A stretch of 64,000 nt of DNA, from contig NC_092087.1 of the NCBI RefSeq assembly GCF_045679555.1, forward strand, positions 88,558,966 to 88,622,965, written 5' to 3'. A program made the translations under genes and the position numbers. This stretch comes from Salvelinus alpinus. Taxonomy: Eukaryota; Chordata; Actinopteri; Salmoniformes; Salmonidae. This document shows positions 46,620 to 58,850 of the stretch, piece after piece. The notes below the pieces were generated by a model, which had not been told where the DNA came from, made no database searches, and worked only from the letters and a program-made list of their open reading frames with translations. Numbering within the stretch: the stretch's first letter is position 1; every line of letters begins with the position of its first letter.

Positions 46620-46990
46620 AGCCTATCTGTAAATAGCCCATTACACTACCTCATCCCCATACTGTTATCTATTTTTGCTCCTTTGCACCCCAGTATCTCT
46701 ACTTGTACACTCATCTTCTGCACATCTAGCACTCCAGTGTTTAATTTCTGTATTGTAATTATTTAGCCACTATGGCCTATTTATTGCCTTACCTTTGTTA
46801 TCCTACCTCATTTGCACACACTGTATATAGACTTTTTCTACTGTATTATTAACTGTATGTTTGTTTATTCCATGTGTAACTCTGTGTTGTTGTTTGTGTT
46901 GCACTGCTTTGCTTTATCTTGGCCAGGTCGCAGTTGTAAATGAGAACTTGTTCTCAACTAGCCTACCTGGTTAAATAAAGGTGAAGAAAA
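46620..46990 (+). mobile_element. 3' end of a salmonid L2-type LINE
   Basis: Contains tctatttttgctcctttgca, ccccagtatctctacttgta and the tail aggtcgcagttgtaaatgag, aacttgttctcaactagcct, acctggttaaataaaggtga. The paralogous place at 55815 lacks it (actggctgcttgacaaagtc is uninterrupted), so it is a later, 5'-truncated insertion. Confidence 0.75.
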
Positions 46991-47089
46991 ATATATATAT
47001 ATAAATAAACGTAGTCACATTTAAGGATAAAAACACTGATGTCTGTAGTAGTACATCTTGCCACTATCGTATGTGATGTATGTGGCAGG

Positions 47090-48672
47090 GACTCTAGACA
47101 ATCACGGATTATAAATGGAAAACCAGCCACATCGCAGACACCAACGTCTTGCTACCTGATAAGCTAAACACCTTCTTCGCCAGCTTTGAGGATAACTCAG
47201 TGTCGCCGACACGGGCCGCTCCCGAGGACATGAGCTCTCGTTCTACGTGGCCGACGTGAGTAAGACATTTAAGAATTTTAACCCTAACAAGGCTGCCGGC
47301 CCAGACGGTATCCCGGGTCCTCAGAGCATGCGCAGTTCAGCTGGCTTCACGGACGTATTCAATCTATCCCTATCCCAGTCTGCTGCCCCTATGGGCTTCA
47401 AGATGTCCATCATTGTTCTTGTACCCAAGAAAGCGAAGGTAACTGAACTAAACTGAACTAAATGACTTCACTCACTTCTGTAATCATTAAGTGCTTTGAG
47501 AGGCTAGTTAAGGATCACATCACCTCAACCTTACCTGGCACCCTGGACTCACTGCAATTCACATACCGTCCCAATAAATCCACGGATGATGCCATCGCAT
47601 TGCACACTGCCCTATACCATCTGGATAAGAGGAATAACTATGTAAGAATGCTGTTCATTGACTACAGCTCAGCCTTCAATGCCATAATACCCTCCAAGCT
47701 CATCATTAAGCTCGGGGCCCTGGGTCTGAACCCCGCCCTGTTCCACTGGGTCCTGAACATCCTGATGGGCCGCCCCCAGGTGGTGAAGGTAGGAAACAAG
47801 ACCTCTACTACGCTGATCCTCAACACAGGGGCCCCACAAGGATGCGTGCTCAGCCCCCTCCTATGCTCCCTGTTCACCCATGACTGTGTGGCCACGCATG
47901 ACTCAACTCAATCAACACGTTTGCAGATGACACAACAGCCTACAGGGAAGAGGTGAGGGCCCTGGCGGAGTGGTGCCAGGAAAATACACTCCCCTTCAAC
48001 ATCAACAAAATGAAGGAGCTGAACGTGGACTTCAGGATACAGCAGAGGGAGCACACCCCAAACCATATCGATGGGGCTGCAGTGGAGAAGGTGAAATCCT
48101 TCAAATTCCTCGGTGTACACATCACTAACAATCTGAAATGGTCCACCCACACAGACAGTGTTGTGAAGAAGGCGCACCAGGTCCTCTTCAACCTCAGGAG
48201 GCTGAAGAAATTTGGCTTGTCCCCTAAGACCCTCACAAACTTTTACAGATGCACCATTGAGAGCATCCTGTCGGGCTGTCATCACCGCCTGGTATGGCAA
48301 CTGTACCATCTGCAACCACAAGTCTCTACAGAGGGTGGTGCGATCAGCCCAACGCATCACCAGGAGCATACTGAATGCCCTTCAGGACATCTACACCACC
48401 CGGTGTCACAGGAAGAAAAATATAATCAAAGACCTCAGCCACTTAAGCAACGGCCTGTTCACCCCACTATCATCTAGAAGGTGAGGTCATTACAGGTGCA
48501 TCGAAGCTGGGACCGAGAGACGGAAAAACAGCTTCTATCTCAAGGCCACCAGACTGTTAAATAGCCATCAGTACCAGTACCCTGCTCTGAACTTAGTCAC
48601 TGTCACTACCCGGCTACCACCCGGTTACTCAATCCTGCAACATAGGCTGTAGCCGTATGTTAATAGACATGG
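47090..48672 (+). mobile_element. Decayed LINE with reverse transcriptase, copy A
   Basis: Plus-strand frames 47247-47456, 47462-47956 and 47953-48477 together give an L2/Rex1-type reverse transcriptase: [55 protein letters not shown]. The catalytic FADDTT is present but in a shifted frame, after a frameshift near 47910, and about ten residues after it appear deleted before AYREEV. A stop and frameshift also precede [16 protein letters not shown]. The copy is inactive. It ends where the 23-bp array begins. Confidence 0.85.
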
Positions 48673-48673
48673 A

Positions 48674-49025
48674 ACACTGGTCACTTTATAATGTAACATT
48701 GGTCACTTTAATAATGTAACACTGTTCACTTTAATAATGTAACACTGGTCACTTTATAATGTAACACTGGTCACTTTAATAATGTAACACTGGTCACTTT
48801 AATAACATAACACTGGTCACTTTAATAATGTAACACTGGTCACTTTAATAATGGAACACTGGTAACTTTAATAATGGAGCACTGGTCACTTTAATAAAGT
48901 AACACTGGTCACTTTAATAAAGTAACACTGGTCACTTTAATAATGTAACACTGGTCACTTTAATAACATAACACTGGTCACTTTAATAATGGAACACTGG
49001 TCACTTTAATAATGGAACACTGGTC
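48674..49025. repeat. 23-bp array derived from a LINE 3' UTR
   Basis: About 15 copies of actggtcactttaataatgt plus aac. The first unit is continuous with the 3' end of LINE copy A (ggaacactggtcactttata), so the array arose by amplification of the LINE's own 3' untranslated sequence. Confidence 0.88.
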
Positions 49026-52000
49026 TAATGTAGCCTGTTATCCATATATAGTCTAATGTAGCATGTTATCCATATATAGTCTAATGTAGCCTGTTATCCA
49101 TATATAGTCTAATGTAGCCTGTTATCTATATATAGTCTAATGTAGCCTGTTCTCCATATTTAGTCTAATGTAGCATGTTATCTATATATATTCTAATGTA
49201 GCCTGTTATCCATATTTAGTCTAATGTAGCATGCTATCCATATATAGTCTAATGTAGCATGTTATCCATATATAGTCTAATGTAGCCTGTCATACATATA
49301 TAGTCTAATGTAGCCAGTTATCCATATATAATCTTATGTAGCCTGTTATCCATATATAGTCTAATGTAGCATGTTATCCATATATAGTCTAATGTAGCCT
49401 GTTATCCATATATAGTCTATTGTAGCCTGTTATCCATATATAGTCTAATGTAGCATGTTATCCATATATAGTCTATTGTAGCCTGTTATCCATATATAGT
49501 CTAATGTAGCATGTTATCCATATATAGTCTATTGTAGCCTGTTATCCATATATAGTCTAATGTAGCATGTTATCCATATATAGTCTAATGTAGCATGTTA
49601 TCCATGTTATCCATATATAGTCTAATGTAGCCTGTTATCCATATATAGTCTAATGTAGCATGTTATCCATATGTAGTCTAATGTTATCCATATATAGTCT
49701 AATGTAGCATGTTATCCATATATAGTCTAATGTAGCCTGTTATCCATATATAGTCTAATGTTGTCTGTTATCCATATATAGTCTAATGTAGCATGTTATC
49801 CATATATAGTCTAATGTAGCATGTTATCCATATATAGTCTAATGTTATCCATATATAGTCTAATGTAGCATGTTATCCATATATAGTCTAATGTAGCATG
49901 TTATCCATATATAGTCTAATGTAGCATGTTATCCATATATAGTCTAATGTTATCCATATATAGTCTAATGTAGCATGTTATCCATATATAGTCTAATGTA
50001 GCATGTTATCCATATATAGTCTAATGTAGCATGTTATCCATATATAGTCTAATGTTATCCATATATAGTCTAATGTAGCATGTTATCCATATATAGTCTA
50101 ATGTAGCATGTTATCCATATATAGTCTAATGTAGCATGTTATCCATATATAGTCTAATGTAGCATGTTATCCATATATAGTCTAATGTAGCATGTTATCC
50201 ATATATAGTCTATTGTAGCCTGTTATCTATATATAGTCTAATGTAGCATGTTATCCATATATAGTCTAATGTTGTCTGTTATCCATATATAGTCTAATGT
50301 AGCCTGTTATCCATATATAGTCTAATGTAGCCTGTTATCCATATATAGTCTAATGTAGCATGTTATCCATATGTAGTCTAATGTTGTCTGTTATCCATAT
50401 ATAGTCTAATGTAGCATGTTATCCATATATAGTCTAATGTAGCATGTTATCCATATATAGTCTAATGCAGCCTGTTATCCATATATAGTCTAATGTAGCC
50501 TGTTATCCATATATAGTCTAATGTAGCCTGTTATCCATATATAGTCTAATGTAGCATGTTATCCATATATAGTCTAATGTAGCATGTTATCCATATATAG
50601 TCTAATGTAGCATGTTATCCATATATAGTCTAATGTTATCCATATATAGTCTAATGTAGCATGTTATCCATATATAGTCTAATGTTATCCATATATAGTC
50701 TAATGTAGCATGTTATCCATATATAGTCTAATGTAGCATGTTATCCATATATAGTCTAATGTTATCCATATATAGTCTAATGTAGCATGTTATCCATATA
50801 TAGTCTAATGTAGCATGTTATCCATATATAGTCTAATGTAGCATGTTATCCATATATAGTCTATTGTAGCCTGTTATCTATATATAGTCTAATGTAGCAT
50901 GTTATCCATATATAGTCTAATGTTGTCTGTTATCCATATATAGTCTAATGTAGCCTGTTATCCATATATAGTCTAATGTAGCCTGTTATCCATATATAGT
51001 CTAATGTAGCATGTTATCCATATGTAGTCTAATGTTGTCTGTTATCCATATATAGTCTAATGTAGCATGTTATCCATATATAGTCTAATGTAGCATGTTA
51101 TCCATATATAGTCTAATGCAGCCTGTTATCCATATATAGTCTAATGTAGCCTGTTATCCATATATAGTCTAATGTAGCCTGTTATCCATATATAGTCTAA
51201 TGTAGCATGTTATCCATATATAGTCTAATGTAGCATGTTATCCATATATAGTCTAATGTAGCATGTTATCCATATATAGTCTAATGTTATCCATATATAG
51301 TCTAATGTAGCATGTTATCCATATATAGTCTAATGTTGTCTGTTATCCATATATAGTCTAATGTAGCATGTTATCCATATATATTCTAATGTAGCATGTT
51401 ATCCATATATAGTCTAATGTAGCATGTTATCCATATATAGTCTAATGTAGTCTGTTATCCATATATAGTCTAATGTTATCCATATATGGTCTAATGTAGC
51501 CTGTTATCCATATATAGTCTAATGTAGCATGTTATCCATATATAGTCTAATGTAGCATGTTATCCATATATAGTCTAATGTTATCCATATATAGTCTAAT
51601 GTAGCATGTTATCCATATGTAGTCTAATGTTGTCTGTTATCCATATATAGTCTAATGTAGCCTGTTATCCATATATAGTCTATTGTAGCCTGTTATCCAT
51701 ATATAGTTTAATGTAGTCTGTTATCCATATATAGTCTAATGTAGCATGTTATCCATATATAGTCTAATGTTATCCATATATAGTCTAATGTAGCCTGTTA
51801 TCCATATATAGTCTAATGTAGCCTGTTATCTATATATAGTCTAATGTAGCCTGTTATCCATATATAGTCTAATGTAGCCTGTTATCCATATATAGTCTAA
51901 TGTAGCATGTTATCCATATATAGTCTAATGTAGCCTGTTATCCATATATAGTCTAATGTAGCCTGTTACCCATATATAGTCTAATATAGCCTGTAATACA

Positions 52001-52715
52001 TATATTGTCTAATGTAGCCTGTTATCCATATATAGTCTAATGTAGCATGTTATCCATATATAGTCTAATGTAGCCTGTTATCCATATATAGTCTAATGTA
52101 GCCTGTTATCCACATATAGTCTAATGTAGTCTGTTATCCATATATAGTCTAATGTAGCCTGTTATCCATATATAGTCTAATGTAGCATGTTATCCATATA
52201 TAGTCTAATGTAGCCTGTTATCCATATATAGTCTAATGTAGCCTGTTATCCACATATAGTCTAATGTAGCATGTTATCCATATATAGTCTAATGTAGCCT
52301 GTTATCCATATATAGTCTAATGTAGCCTGTTATCCATATATAGTTTAATGTAGTCTGTTATCCATATATAGTTTAATGTAGTCTGTTATCCATATATAGT
52401 CTAATGTGGCATGTTATCCATATATAGTCTAATGTTATCCATATATAGTCTAATGTAGCCTGTTATCCATATATAGTCTAATGTAGCCTGTTATCTATAT
52501 ATAGTCTAATGTAGCCTGTTATCCATATATAGTCTAATGTAGCATGTTATCCATATGTAGTCTAATGTTGTCTGTTATCCATATATAGTCTAATGTAGCC
52601 TGTTATCCATATATAGTCTATTGTAGCCTGTTGTCCATATATAGTCTAATGTAGCATGTTATCCATATATAGTCTAATGTAGCCTGTTGTCCATATATAG
52701 TCAATTGTAGCCTGT
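49026..52715. repeat. 28-bp AT-rich array, about 3.7 kb
   Basis: About 135 units of tagtctaatgtagcatgtta, tccatata. A shorter unit lacks gtagcatg, and gtagcctg and gttgtctg variants occur. Higher-order copies are visible: a block beginning attgtagcctgttatctata near 50213 recurs about 650 bases later, near 50865. The array joins the 23-bp array on the left and receptor first-intron sequence (cassette 7) on the right. Five units remain at 55965-56110. Confidence 0.95.
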
Positions 52716-52937
52716 TACCATACACATATACACACACAGGCATTTTTTTACCCTGGTTAATAATTTCTTTCCCATGTAGATCAACACTCCTACACTGACA
52801 ACCTTTATGAATACTGGGCCTGACGTAACAACCAAAACACAACTCAAAACATAACAAGAAGTAAAATGATACATTACCCTCAAGTATATGACTTATAACC
52901 AAAAACTATTTTTCAAGATATTGTCAAGACTTCTTAC

Positions 52938-53085
52938 AGAGGGAAGTGTCTTGTCTTGTACAGTGAGTCAACTTATTGGCAGTGTGTGGAAACTGCTAGT
53001 AACTGTCAGTTCTGTGGTTGACACATATTTAAAGTAGTCAGGATACAAGTACCTGATACAGAACTGTTCTTTCCTTCCTCTTTAA
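52938..53085 (-). promoter_or_regulatory. Receptor promoter/first-exon cassette 7 (no gene body seen)
   Basis: A donor GTAAGAAG at 52938 (weaker than in the intact genes), leader, TTTAAATA box near 53030 and PU.1/ETS-type box near 53075-53082. Downstream on the minus strand are only the 28-bp array and LINE copy A before the gene 2 cassette. Confidence 0.5.
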
Positions 53086-54060
53086 GACATTAACATGCAT
53101 GACGACCAGAACAGCATGTCAGAAAAGGAAGATTACTGTATTAAAATGGGTCCTACATTTCTAAAATTGACAAAATGTCCCCCATTTCCACTTTTATTTA
53201 AATACAGAACCATGTTAACAATATGTTGACTATTCTATATGGAATGTTTATAATATATTAGAATGTGTTGCCTTGTCCCTCTGAGTTCTACATGGAACAG
53301 GTCAAAGTTCCATTTACATTTGGTCAGTTCCATGATGTCATTCATTCTATTCTGCTAATCAATTATATTTACACTCTTCATCAGCTACTGAAGGTTCCAG
53401 TGTTTTAGACTAGAGCGCTCCCTACTGGCATCTCAACATTACTGCACCATCCAAATAATAATGTCCTCGATAATGTTGGACTAATAAAACATAACAATCT
53501 GGAAATAGATTTGATAGAATGATGAAACACAACACTGGATACTTGACAAAGTCATATTTAACCACACATGTCTGTAGTATTACAACATAATATAATTATA
53601 TAATTATTCATAATATAATTCCACTATAATTATGTTTAACTGTTGACCATTGTGTACAGTACTAGTAGTAGAGGCATCAGTATAATCACCATAGTGTTGC
53701 TGTATTGACTGTTAAGGCTGGTGTTTCTTAATCCTGGTCCTGGGGTGTTTTCATTAGTCACAGACCGTTGTGAAACATTTGGACTGTTGCAAATGTTTTG
53801 CAATGGAAACTGTTTACCACATCGTTTTGCAACAAAAACAGTGTCTATTGGAAAAATTCACATAGGTCCCTTCCTGTTTTTTTTCTGTTTGCTCTGTTTG
53901 GTTACTAGAGTATACAGTAGACAGTTGATGTTACAAAACGTTTTGCAACAGACCAAATTGTTTAGCAAATGGTATTAATTATTTCCCTATCAGCAGCACA
54001 CCTGTAAGTAACTTTTAAGCACACAAACACTGATTTCTGTAGTAGTACATCATGCCACTC
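53086..54060. other. Cassette 7 upstream region, no gene
   Basis: Homologous to the upstream region of cassette 3, with a single 47-bp unit at about 53400. The frame at 53721-53978 has no recognisable domain. No exon is called. Confidence 0.5.
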
Positions 54061-54069
54061 TCATATGTG

Positions 54070-55318
54070 GCAGGAACTCCAGACAATCACGGATTATAAA
54101 TGGAAAACCAGCCATGTCGTGGACAGTGGCGTCTTGCTACCTGATAAGCTAAACACCTTCTTCGCCCGCTTTGAGGATAACACAGTGCCGCCGACATGGG
54201 CCGACGTGAGTAAGACATTTAAGCGTGTTAACCCTAACAAGGCTGCAGGCCCAGATGGTATCCCTAGCCGTGTCCTCAGAGCATGTGCAGATCAGCTGGC
54301 TGGAGTGTTTAAGGACATATTCAATCTCTCCCTATCCCAGTCTGCTGTCCCCACTTGCTTCAAGATGTCCACCATTGTTCCTGCACCCAAGAAAGCCATG
54401 GTAACTAAACTAAATGACTATCACCCCGCAGCACTCACTTCTGTCATCATGAAGTGCTTTGAGATGGTAGTTAAGGATCATATCACCTCAACCTTACCCG
54501 ACACCCTAGACTAACTGCAATTTGCATACCGCACCAATAGATCCATGGATGATGCAATCGCCATTGCACTGCATACTGCCGCATACCATCTAGACAAGAG
54601 GATTATCTACTGTGTGGAAGAATGCTGCTCATTGACTACAGCTCAGCCTTCAACACCATAGTATCCTCCAAGCTCATCATTAAGCTTTGGGCCCTGGTGA
54701 CAAGCTTCAAGTTCCTCATCTTACATATCAATGACAATCTGAAATGGTCCACCCACACAGACCGTGTTGGGAAGAAGGCGCTACAGTGCCTCATTAACCT
54801 CAGGAGGCTGAAAAAATGTGGCTTGGCCTCAAAGACAGGTCGCAATTGTAAATGAGAACTTGTTCTCAACTTGCCTACCTGGTTAAATAAAGGTGAAATA
54901 AATAAAATAAAATAAAAAGACCCTCACAAACTTTTACAGATGCACCCTTCAGAGCATCCTGTCAGGCTTTATCACCGCCTGGTATGACAACGGCACCGTC
55001 CGCAACCGCAGGTCTCTCCAGAGGGTGGTGCAATAAGCTCAACGCGTCACTGGGAGCACACTGCATGCCCTTCAGGACATCTACAGCACCCGGTGTCACA
55101 GAAAGGCCAAGAAGATTATCAAATACCAGCCACCCGAACAATGGCCTGTTCACCCCGCTATCAGCCAGAAGGCGAGGTCATTACAGGTGCATCAAAGCTG
55201 CGACCGAGAGACTGAAAAACAGCTTCTATCTCAAAGCCATTAGACTGTTAAATAGCCATCACTAGCCGGCTACCACCCGCTTACTCAATCCTGCACCTTA
55301 GAGGCTGCTGCCCTATGT
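54070..55318 (+). mobile_element. Decayed LINE with reverse transcriptase, copy B
   Basis: The frame at 54065-54514 reads LLPDKLNTFFARFEDN, NPNKAAGPDGIPSRVLRAC, FNLSLSQSAVP, and stops before LQFAYRTNRSMDDA. The later parts ([29 protein letters not shown]) are in broken frames, with the central catalytic region deleted between about 54690 and 54700. It starts at the same point in flanking cassette sequence as copy A (acaatcacggattataaatg), so both descend from one insertion. Confidence 0.85.
54838..54925 (+). mobile_element. Tail-only LINE insertion in copy B
   Basis: Aggtcgcaattgtaaatgag through ggttaaataaaggtg and an A-rich end interrupts the reverse transcriptase region. It is flanked by aagac on both sides, and copy A lacks it. 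It is an extremely 5'-truncated retroposition of about 80 bases. Confidence 0.75.
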
Positions 55319-55495
55319 TAAGAACAAATTATTATTTACAATGACGGCCTACCCCGGCCAAACCCGGACGATGCTGGGCCAATTGTGCGCCGCCCTATGG
55401 GACTCCCTGTCACGGCCGGATGTGATACAGCCTGGATTCGAACCAGGGACTGTGGTGACGCCTCTTGCCCTGATATGCAGTGCCTTAGACCCCTG
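55318..55495 (-). mobile_element. tRNA-derived SINE
   Basis: On the minus strand the sequence reads ggtctaaggcactgcatatc, cctggttcgaatccaggctg (B box), catagggcggcgcacaattg, and ends in ttgtaaataataatttgttc. The A-box end is incomplete. It lies directly after the 3' end of LINE copy B. Confidence 0.8.
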
Positions 55496-56455
55496 AGTCC
55501 ATGTGTGTGTGTTAACTATTTCACTGTACTAGAATGCTTAACTGTACTAGAATTCCCATCACTCCTCATCTGCATCAAAGTGCTGTTGAAGGTTCCGTGT
55601 CCTAGACAAGAGCTCTGCCAACCAGCATCTCAACATTACTGCAGCGTCGAGTCTTCATGTGATGTCCTCATTCATTTGGACAGTAATATATAATGCCAAT
55701 ATCATATTCTGTTCCTCTGTGGGCCCTTAAACAGTACTGGTCCCTAATAATAATGTCCTCAATAATGTTGGGCTAATAAAACATTACAAACTAACAACAG
55801 ATCAGATAGAATGGTGAAACACAACACTGGCTGCTTGACAAAGTCACATTTAAGCACCAAACACTGTACAACATGCCACTGTCATATTCTGTTACACTGT
55901 TGACACTTGTGCAAATTGCAGTAGTAGTCTTAGCTAGCAGTATTGAGTGCTGCTGTTCATGTTGTATAGTCTAATGTAGCCAGTTATCCATATATAGTCT
56001 AATGTAGTCTGTGATCCATATATGGTCTAATGTAGCCTGTTATCCATATGTAGTCTAATGTAGCCTGTTATCCATATATAGTCTAATGTAGCCTGTTGTA
56101 CATATATTCTATTCTGTGAATATAAAGTGCTAATGAAGTACATACAGTATAATGTCCATATAAAGAACTCTGATATGGTTCAGACTGTAGAGGTCTATGG
56201 ATGACAGGAAGGTGATACTGAGTCAGTTGATCTAAACCAACAACACTTACTGGCAGTGCAGAGAAACAGTGTGAGATTTGGGATTGACACATTTTAAAAG
56301 TTGCCTACTCAGGACGTTAAGACATTGACATGGATAAACAGCATGTCAGAAAAGGGTTGAATATCGTCCTTTGAGGTGTGGACCTACATTTTTAAGAACC
56401 AAAATATGACCCATTTCCATCACTCCTCACCAGCTGCATCAAAGTGGTACTGAAG
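55496..56455. other. Spacer with a small 28-bp repeat cluster
   Basis: Cassette-type upstream sequence with five units of the 28-bp repeat at about 55965-56110. A strongly degenerate first-exon-like piece (acttactggcagtgcagaga, then gattgacacattttaaaagt) lies near 56245-56305. No coding exon is seen. Confidence 0.5.
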
Positions 56456-56655
56456 GTTACAGTGTTCTAGACTAGAGTTCTCCCTACTGGCATCTCAACA
56501 TTATTGCAGTGTTCTAGACTAGAGGTCTCCCTACTGGCATCTCAACATTACTGCAGTGTTCTAGACTAGAGCTCTCCCTACTGGCATCTCAACATTACTG
56601 CAGTGTTCTAGACTAGAGTTCCACCTACTGGCATCTCAACATTACTGCAGCCTCC
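56456..56655. repeat. 47-bp minisatellite, array 3
   Basis: Four copies of the 47-bp unit. The last joins the following 44-bp array directly (actgcagcctccaacccacc), so one recombination event fused two arrays that lie apart elsewhere. Confidence 0.93.
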
Positions 56656-56656
56656 A

Positions 56657-58052
56657 ACCCACCATCACTGTGTCTCATGTTAATACTACTCCTAAACACA
56701 ACCCACCATCACTGTCGCATGTTAATACTACTCCTAAACACAACCCACCATCACTGTGTCTCATGTTAATACTACTCCTAAACACAACCCACCATCACTG
56801 TGTCTCATGTTAATACTACCCCTAAACACAACCCACCATCACTGTGTCTCATGTTAATATTACTCCTAAACACAACCCACCATCACTGTGTCTCATGTTA
56901 ATATTACTCCTAAACACAACCCACCATCACTGTGTCTCATGTTAATATTACCCCTAAACACAACCCACCATCACTGTGTCTCATGTTAATACTACTCCTA
57001 AACACAACCCACCATCACTGTCGCATGTTAATACTACTCCTAAACACAACCCACCATCACTGTGTCTCATGCTAATACTACTCCTAAACACAACCCACCA
57101 TCACTGTCTCATGTTAGTACTACTCCTAAACACAACCCACCATCACTGTGTCTCATGTTAATACTACTCCTAAACACAACCCACTATCACCGTGTCTCAT
57201 GTTAATACTACTCCTAAACACAACCCACCATCACTGTGTCTCATGTTAATACTACTCCTAAACACAACCCACCATCACTGTGTCTCATGTTAGTACTACT
57301 CCTAAACACAACCCACCATCACTGTGTCTCATGTTAATACTACTCCTAAACACAACCCACCATCACTGTGTCTCATGTTAATACTACTCCTAAACACAAC
57401 CCACCATCACTGTGTCTCATGTTAATACTACTCCTAAACACAACCCACCATCACTGTGTCTCATGTTAATACTACTCCTAAACACAACCCACCATCACTG
57501 TGTCTCATGTTAATACTACTCCTAAACACAACCCACCATCACTGTGTCTCATGTTAATACTACTCCTAAACACAACCCACCATCACTGTGTCTCATGTTA
57601 CTACTACTCCTAAACACAACCCACCATCACTGTGTCTCATGTTACTACTACTCCTAAACACAACCCACCATCACCGTGTCTCATGTTAATACTACTCCTA
57701 AACACAACCCACCATCACTGTGTCTCATGTTAATACTACTCCTAAACACAACCCACCATCACTGTGTCTCATGTTAATACTACTCCTAAACACAACCCAC
57801 CATCACTGTGTCTCATGTTAATACTACTCCTAAACACAACCCACCATCACTGTGTCTCATGTTAATACTACTCCTAAACACAACCCACCATCACTGTCTC
57901 ATGTTAATACTACTCCTAAACACAACCCACCATCACTGTGTATCATGTTAATACTACTCCTAAACACAACCCACCATCACTGTGTCTCATGTTAATACTA
58001 CTCCTAAACACAACCCACCATCACTGTGTCCCTTGTTAATACTACTCCTAAA
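56657..58052. repeat. 44-bp minisatellite, array C
   Basis: About 32 copies of the 44-bp unit of arrays A and B, with variants such as attactcc, tcgcatg and gttactact. It ends in aaagcccttacaaagcatca like the others. Confidence 0.96.
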
Positions 58053-58709
58053 GCCCTTACAAAGCATCAACTCAATCACTCTTACTCTTACTGTCAATCT
58101 GTTGCTCTCAGAGCTCTTAAAATAGCATGCACAAGTCTTTATGTGAAACCACATGTACAATGTACCTCCCATCTTTTGTAGCACACAATATAGCTCAGTA
58201 TTTGTCATGGGTGCCAATAATTTTGGTCGTGACTGTATATCTAACAATCAGATTAATATGTCAAAATGCATGTATACACACACACACACACACAAACAGA
58301 CACATAACACACACACACACACACACACAGTTATACTTGACCCTGTTATACCTTGACAGTGAACATGACCCTATTGAATGGAGATCTGGGTATTACTGGC
58401 AAACTCTACTGATCATGTTTTAAACATGTAAATGAATAAACTGAACTAAACTAAACACATGAAACCATAGTCCAGGATCAGTATTCACAAAGTGTATCAG
58501 AGTAGGAGAGCTGATCTGGATCAGTTTAGCCTTTTAGATCATAATTATACGGACCGTCTGAGACACTTTATGAATACAGGCCCTGATGTAACAACCAAAA
58601 CACAGTTCAAAATAAACCAACAAGTACAAAGATACAGTAAGTCATGTGATGTATGGCTAAAAACATCAAAACTAAAACTATATTTCAAGATATTGTCAAG
58701 TGTACTCAC

Positions 58710-58850
58710 AGAGTGAAGTGAAGGGGAGAGGTCTTGAACAGTCAGTCAACGTACTGTCACTGTGTGGAAACAAGAAGTAGTCTACTGTAAGTGTTAGTAG
58801 AAGCAGGCGTAGCCTAAGTGTGAGTTCTGTGGTTGATACATTTTAAAAGT
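58710..58850 (-). promoter_or_regulatory. Receptor first-exon cassette 8 (no gene body seen)
   Basis: The minus-strand donor reads GTGAGTACAC in place of GTAAGTACAC. The leader and the TTTTAAAA element match cassette 1. The nearest receptor exons downstream belong to gene 2, beyond cassettes 7 and 6. Confidence 0.5.

Noticed and set aside
49026-52715. Regular 28-bp repeats resembling a CRISPR array
   Set aside because: The units are head-to-tail with no unique spacers, and the setting is a vertebrate genome.
55440-55495. A tRNA gene on the minus strand
   Set aside because: The B-box ggttcgaatcc is clear, but the rest is a known type of salmonid SINE.
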